A stretch of 6,708 bases of DNA from an uncultured Clostridia bacterium (GTDB taxonomy: Bacteria; Bacillota; Clostridia; Christensenellales; Aristaeellaceae). How positions within the stretch are numbered: the stretch's first letter is position 1; each line of letters opens with the position of its first letter. Positions 6,001-6,708 of this stretch are shown here, piece by piece. The notes below the pieces were generated by a model that did not search any database, was not told the origin of the DNA, and saw nothing but the letters and a program-made list of their open reading frames with translations. Location: NCBI GenBank assembly GCA_937934775.1, contig CALGYL010000289.1, positions 1-6,708 of the forward strand, read 5' to 3'. Position numbers and translations under genes: made by a program.

Positions 6001-6708
6001 GCGCTACGGTACCGCGCTGTCTCTGATAACCGACGACATGACGAAAGAGGGCTACACCTTCCAGGGCTGGAATGGTCTTCCTGACACCATGCCCGATACC
6101 GATGTGACTGTGACCGGACACTATACCATCAACCGCTACGATGTGACCTATGAATACACCGGCGCTATTCCCGCCGGAGCAACCGCGCCCGGCACACAAA
6201 CCTATAATTATAACGCGGGCGTGGTTGTCGCGCCACTGCCGCCGACTGTGGCGCATTACACCTTCCATGGCTGGACGAAAAATGGAATCGCGGTCGATGC
6301 GGGCAGCGAAATCACCATGCCGGCTGGTTCTGTGACAATCAAGGGCAACTGGACGAAAAACGGCATGTTGACCATCAATTGGGACAGCGCTGAAAGAACC
6401 TACACCGGCAGCGCCCAGTCCCTGATCACCGTCAAAACCCCGTCCGGCGCCGCGGACGACGGGGCAACCTTCACTTGGCAGCAGCTTCAGAGCGCCGGGT
6501 ATTCTGTGGACCTGACCAAGAACGGAACGGGCACCCATGCGGGAGCCTACGAAGGCTTGGTGACCGGTCCTTCCACCGTGACCATCGGCGGAGTGGTCTA
6601 CGACGTTATCTATACCTATGATGGTCAGACCATCGCCGGCGGAGCCAAGCTGACGGTGACGCCGGTGGAACTGAAGGTGACGACGCCGAACGCGAGCAAG
6701 GTATACGA
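3035..6708 (+). CDS. Giant InlB B-repeat / MucBP-like surface adhesin, 3' end outside window
   Basis: The frame is open from GTG 3035 to the window end: 1224 complete codons and no stop. The N-terminus is a signal peptide (EWKIRRF, hydrophobic core about 8-21, PSALA|A with cleavage near 27). Six InlB B-repeat-like modules follow, each with a GW core: W79, W291, W626, W699, W1012 and W1080. Most end in LYA(K/G)W or a variant. Between them are MucBP-like modules (about 108-178, 730-800 and 888-963), which start like YTVxxRYLD or YTVQYLD and end in a Y-rich strand. Two less certain related modules are at 183-249 and 322-397. Residues about 400-578 are aromatic-rich and unassigned. From about 1108 the repeats give way to a region with TYTGSAQS, and then TPVELKV...SKVY, the opening of an MBG-like domain. 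Such proteins in Clostridia are wall-anchored adhesins. The role here is inferred, and the LPXTG or other anchor would lie downstream. I noticed one cysteine (C705). Confidence 0.93.
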   Translation, partial: MEWKIRRFTALFLSFLVMLQMTPSALAATLLSKAAGGGTYYEVVFSVGETTVATQLVAEGEPLELPETPTQSGSEFIGWADADGTLYTQSMPVSGNLSLTAQFRKVDTYTVTIRYLDASGHQVASDVVGLYRKADTAETIVSPSPVLYGGKTLYPEQASVAITPSELTADTTVIVRYIESNATYTVLYMGEKLDGSGYDEISRNTTMKGVVGNEVTPVPITIPDYSFEKADSAVLQASGTQIKVYYTRNVYTVNFNTNGGTYVASQTKQYNDTLGLAGMTPAKTGYTFGGWYTSEDLSGSAVTSVTVKRDTTLYAKWNPTSVRYTIVYMIENANDSNFSYLASNTTQTALVGSSVTVASGSSLAKPSALDSAHFTYKEASVETVAADGSTVVTVKYSRNVYTLKAYQYSTDYGNSFVWFKSDHSAAYTLSAKYGATITTAMNAWNTASSDTYAWAVTKNNNDKVAVFDTMSDTYVSQADANRNIMVYGFTYSTSNKQTLYYWLENYQGATTKVVNGVTYGLYKSVVVKFSRLYYSSDFYEIAGYTRGSYDGIKNKTNFEGSSGESTTNGQVVNFYYLAKAYSLSLYNYDGTLISTTSVKLNASITNYLGTPAASYKPEGATGFAGWYVDPSRLTLNTLTNMPTGLALYAGWNFPSYSVAFVLNGGAGAQGDYDPQTIQYKKMVRMPADPVKDGYDFTGWYLDAACTTPFDTLTQVTASFSLYAGWTASKAGYTVQYLDKNTLLKIADDKVVGAALYHVGDTVTEAAPIIAGYDYDSADPANGLTLKSAAAQNILKLYYVVSGAYPYKVKHVYYDANGDMQEFAGTEEIYTTNGAKKVVAYSKSGLTANGVEYYAEEASKTLTLNASADATIPENNVITFVYRSYLTRSITIRYYYADADGGYTDFDPSMTETVTGVKIGRSVRASDHLDGKDKTGFTFDSEATIPSYVTAVKGTDELILKVYFKRNRHTIFYAIDGDYFAGEYKKIENVRYGTALSLITDDMTKEGYTFQGWNGLPDTMPDTDVTVTGHYTINRYDVTYEYTGAIPAGATAPGTQTYNYNAGVVVAPLPPTVAHYTFHGWTKNGIAVDAGSEITMPAGSVTIKGNWTKNGMLTINWDSAERTYTGSAQSLITVKTPSGAADDGATFTWQQLQSAGYSVDLTKNGTGTHAGAYEGLVTGPSTVTIGGVVYDVIYTYDGQTIAGGAKLTVTPVELKVTTPNASKVY
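3152..6352 (+). repeat. Six protein-level InlB B-repeat-like modules inside the adhesin gene
   Basis: The module positions are about 3152-3346, 3782-3988, 4772-4990, 5000-5212, 5936-6124 and 6137-6352. Each is 60-75 residues with the order: a beta strand (V.F or Y.V), a central hydrophobic-Gly-Trp core (FIGW, FGGW, FAGW, FTGW, FQGW, FHGW), and a closing strand (AQF, AKW, AGW, AGW, GHY, GNW). Modules 2 and 4 are nearest the family pattern (NGG...GY.F.GWY). Modules 1, 5 and 6 are shortened or degenerate. DNA-level identity between modules is low, so they look like old duplications rather than recent tandem copies. Confidence 0.75.

Overview
The window looks like an accessory region of a Gram-positive, low-to-moderate GC lineage, most likely a Clostridia-type Firmicute. 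The reasons are strong AGGAGG-type ribosome binding sites, two Gram-positive-style signal peptides ending in ALA-A, and a large secreted protein built from InlB B-repeat (Listeria-Bacteroides repeat) and MucBP-like modules, a combination typical of gut and rumen Clostridia. Base composition is uneven: 421-540 is about 37% GC (44 of 120 bases), whereas sampled stretches of the adhesin gene are 63-67% GC. This suggests a patchwork with an imported or decaying left side.

The left side (1 to about 1023) is poorly coding. On the minus strand there are short overlapping reading frames near 1-329 that look like a decaying or tightly overlapping small-gene cluster of unknown function. On the plus strand there is a doubtful ORF (287-580) followed by a terminator-like hairpin. 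After that comes a broken IS5-type transposase remnant (669-921) that keeps only an internal piece and the C-terminus.

The middle (about 977-2198) is an IS481-type insertion sequence carrying one full-length transposase gene (1052-2083). The protein is open over its whole length, but the second acidic residue of its DDE triad has been replaced by glycine. It is therefore probably inactive for transposition or has been repurposed. A terminator-like hairpin follows the gene, and a candidate inverted repeat places the right end of the element directly against the ribosome binding site of the next gene.

The right side (2198-6708) holds two secreted-protein genes in the same direction, probably cotranscribed. 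The first encodes a 230-residue exported protein with an SH3b domain and an Ig-like domain (2214-2906). The second, after a 128-base gap with no visible terminator, is a GTG-started giant surface adhesin (3035 to beyond the window end). In the 1224 residues visible it has a signal peptide, six InlB B-repeat-like modules, several MucBP-like modules, and the start of an MBG-like region. Its C-terminus and any cell-wall anchor lie outside the window. Together they suggest a cell-surface adhesion locus whose upstream promoter region was altered by insertion sequences. I see no RNA genes, CRISPR array, or clearly new enzymatic system.
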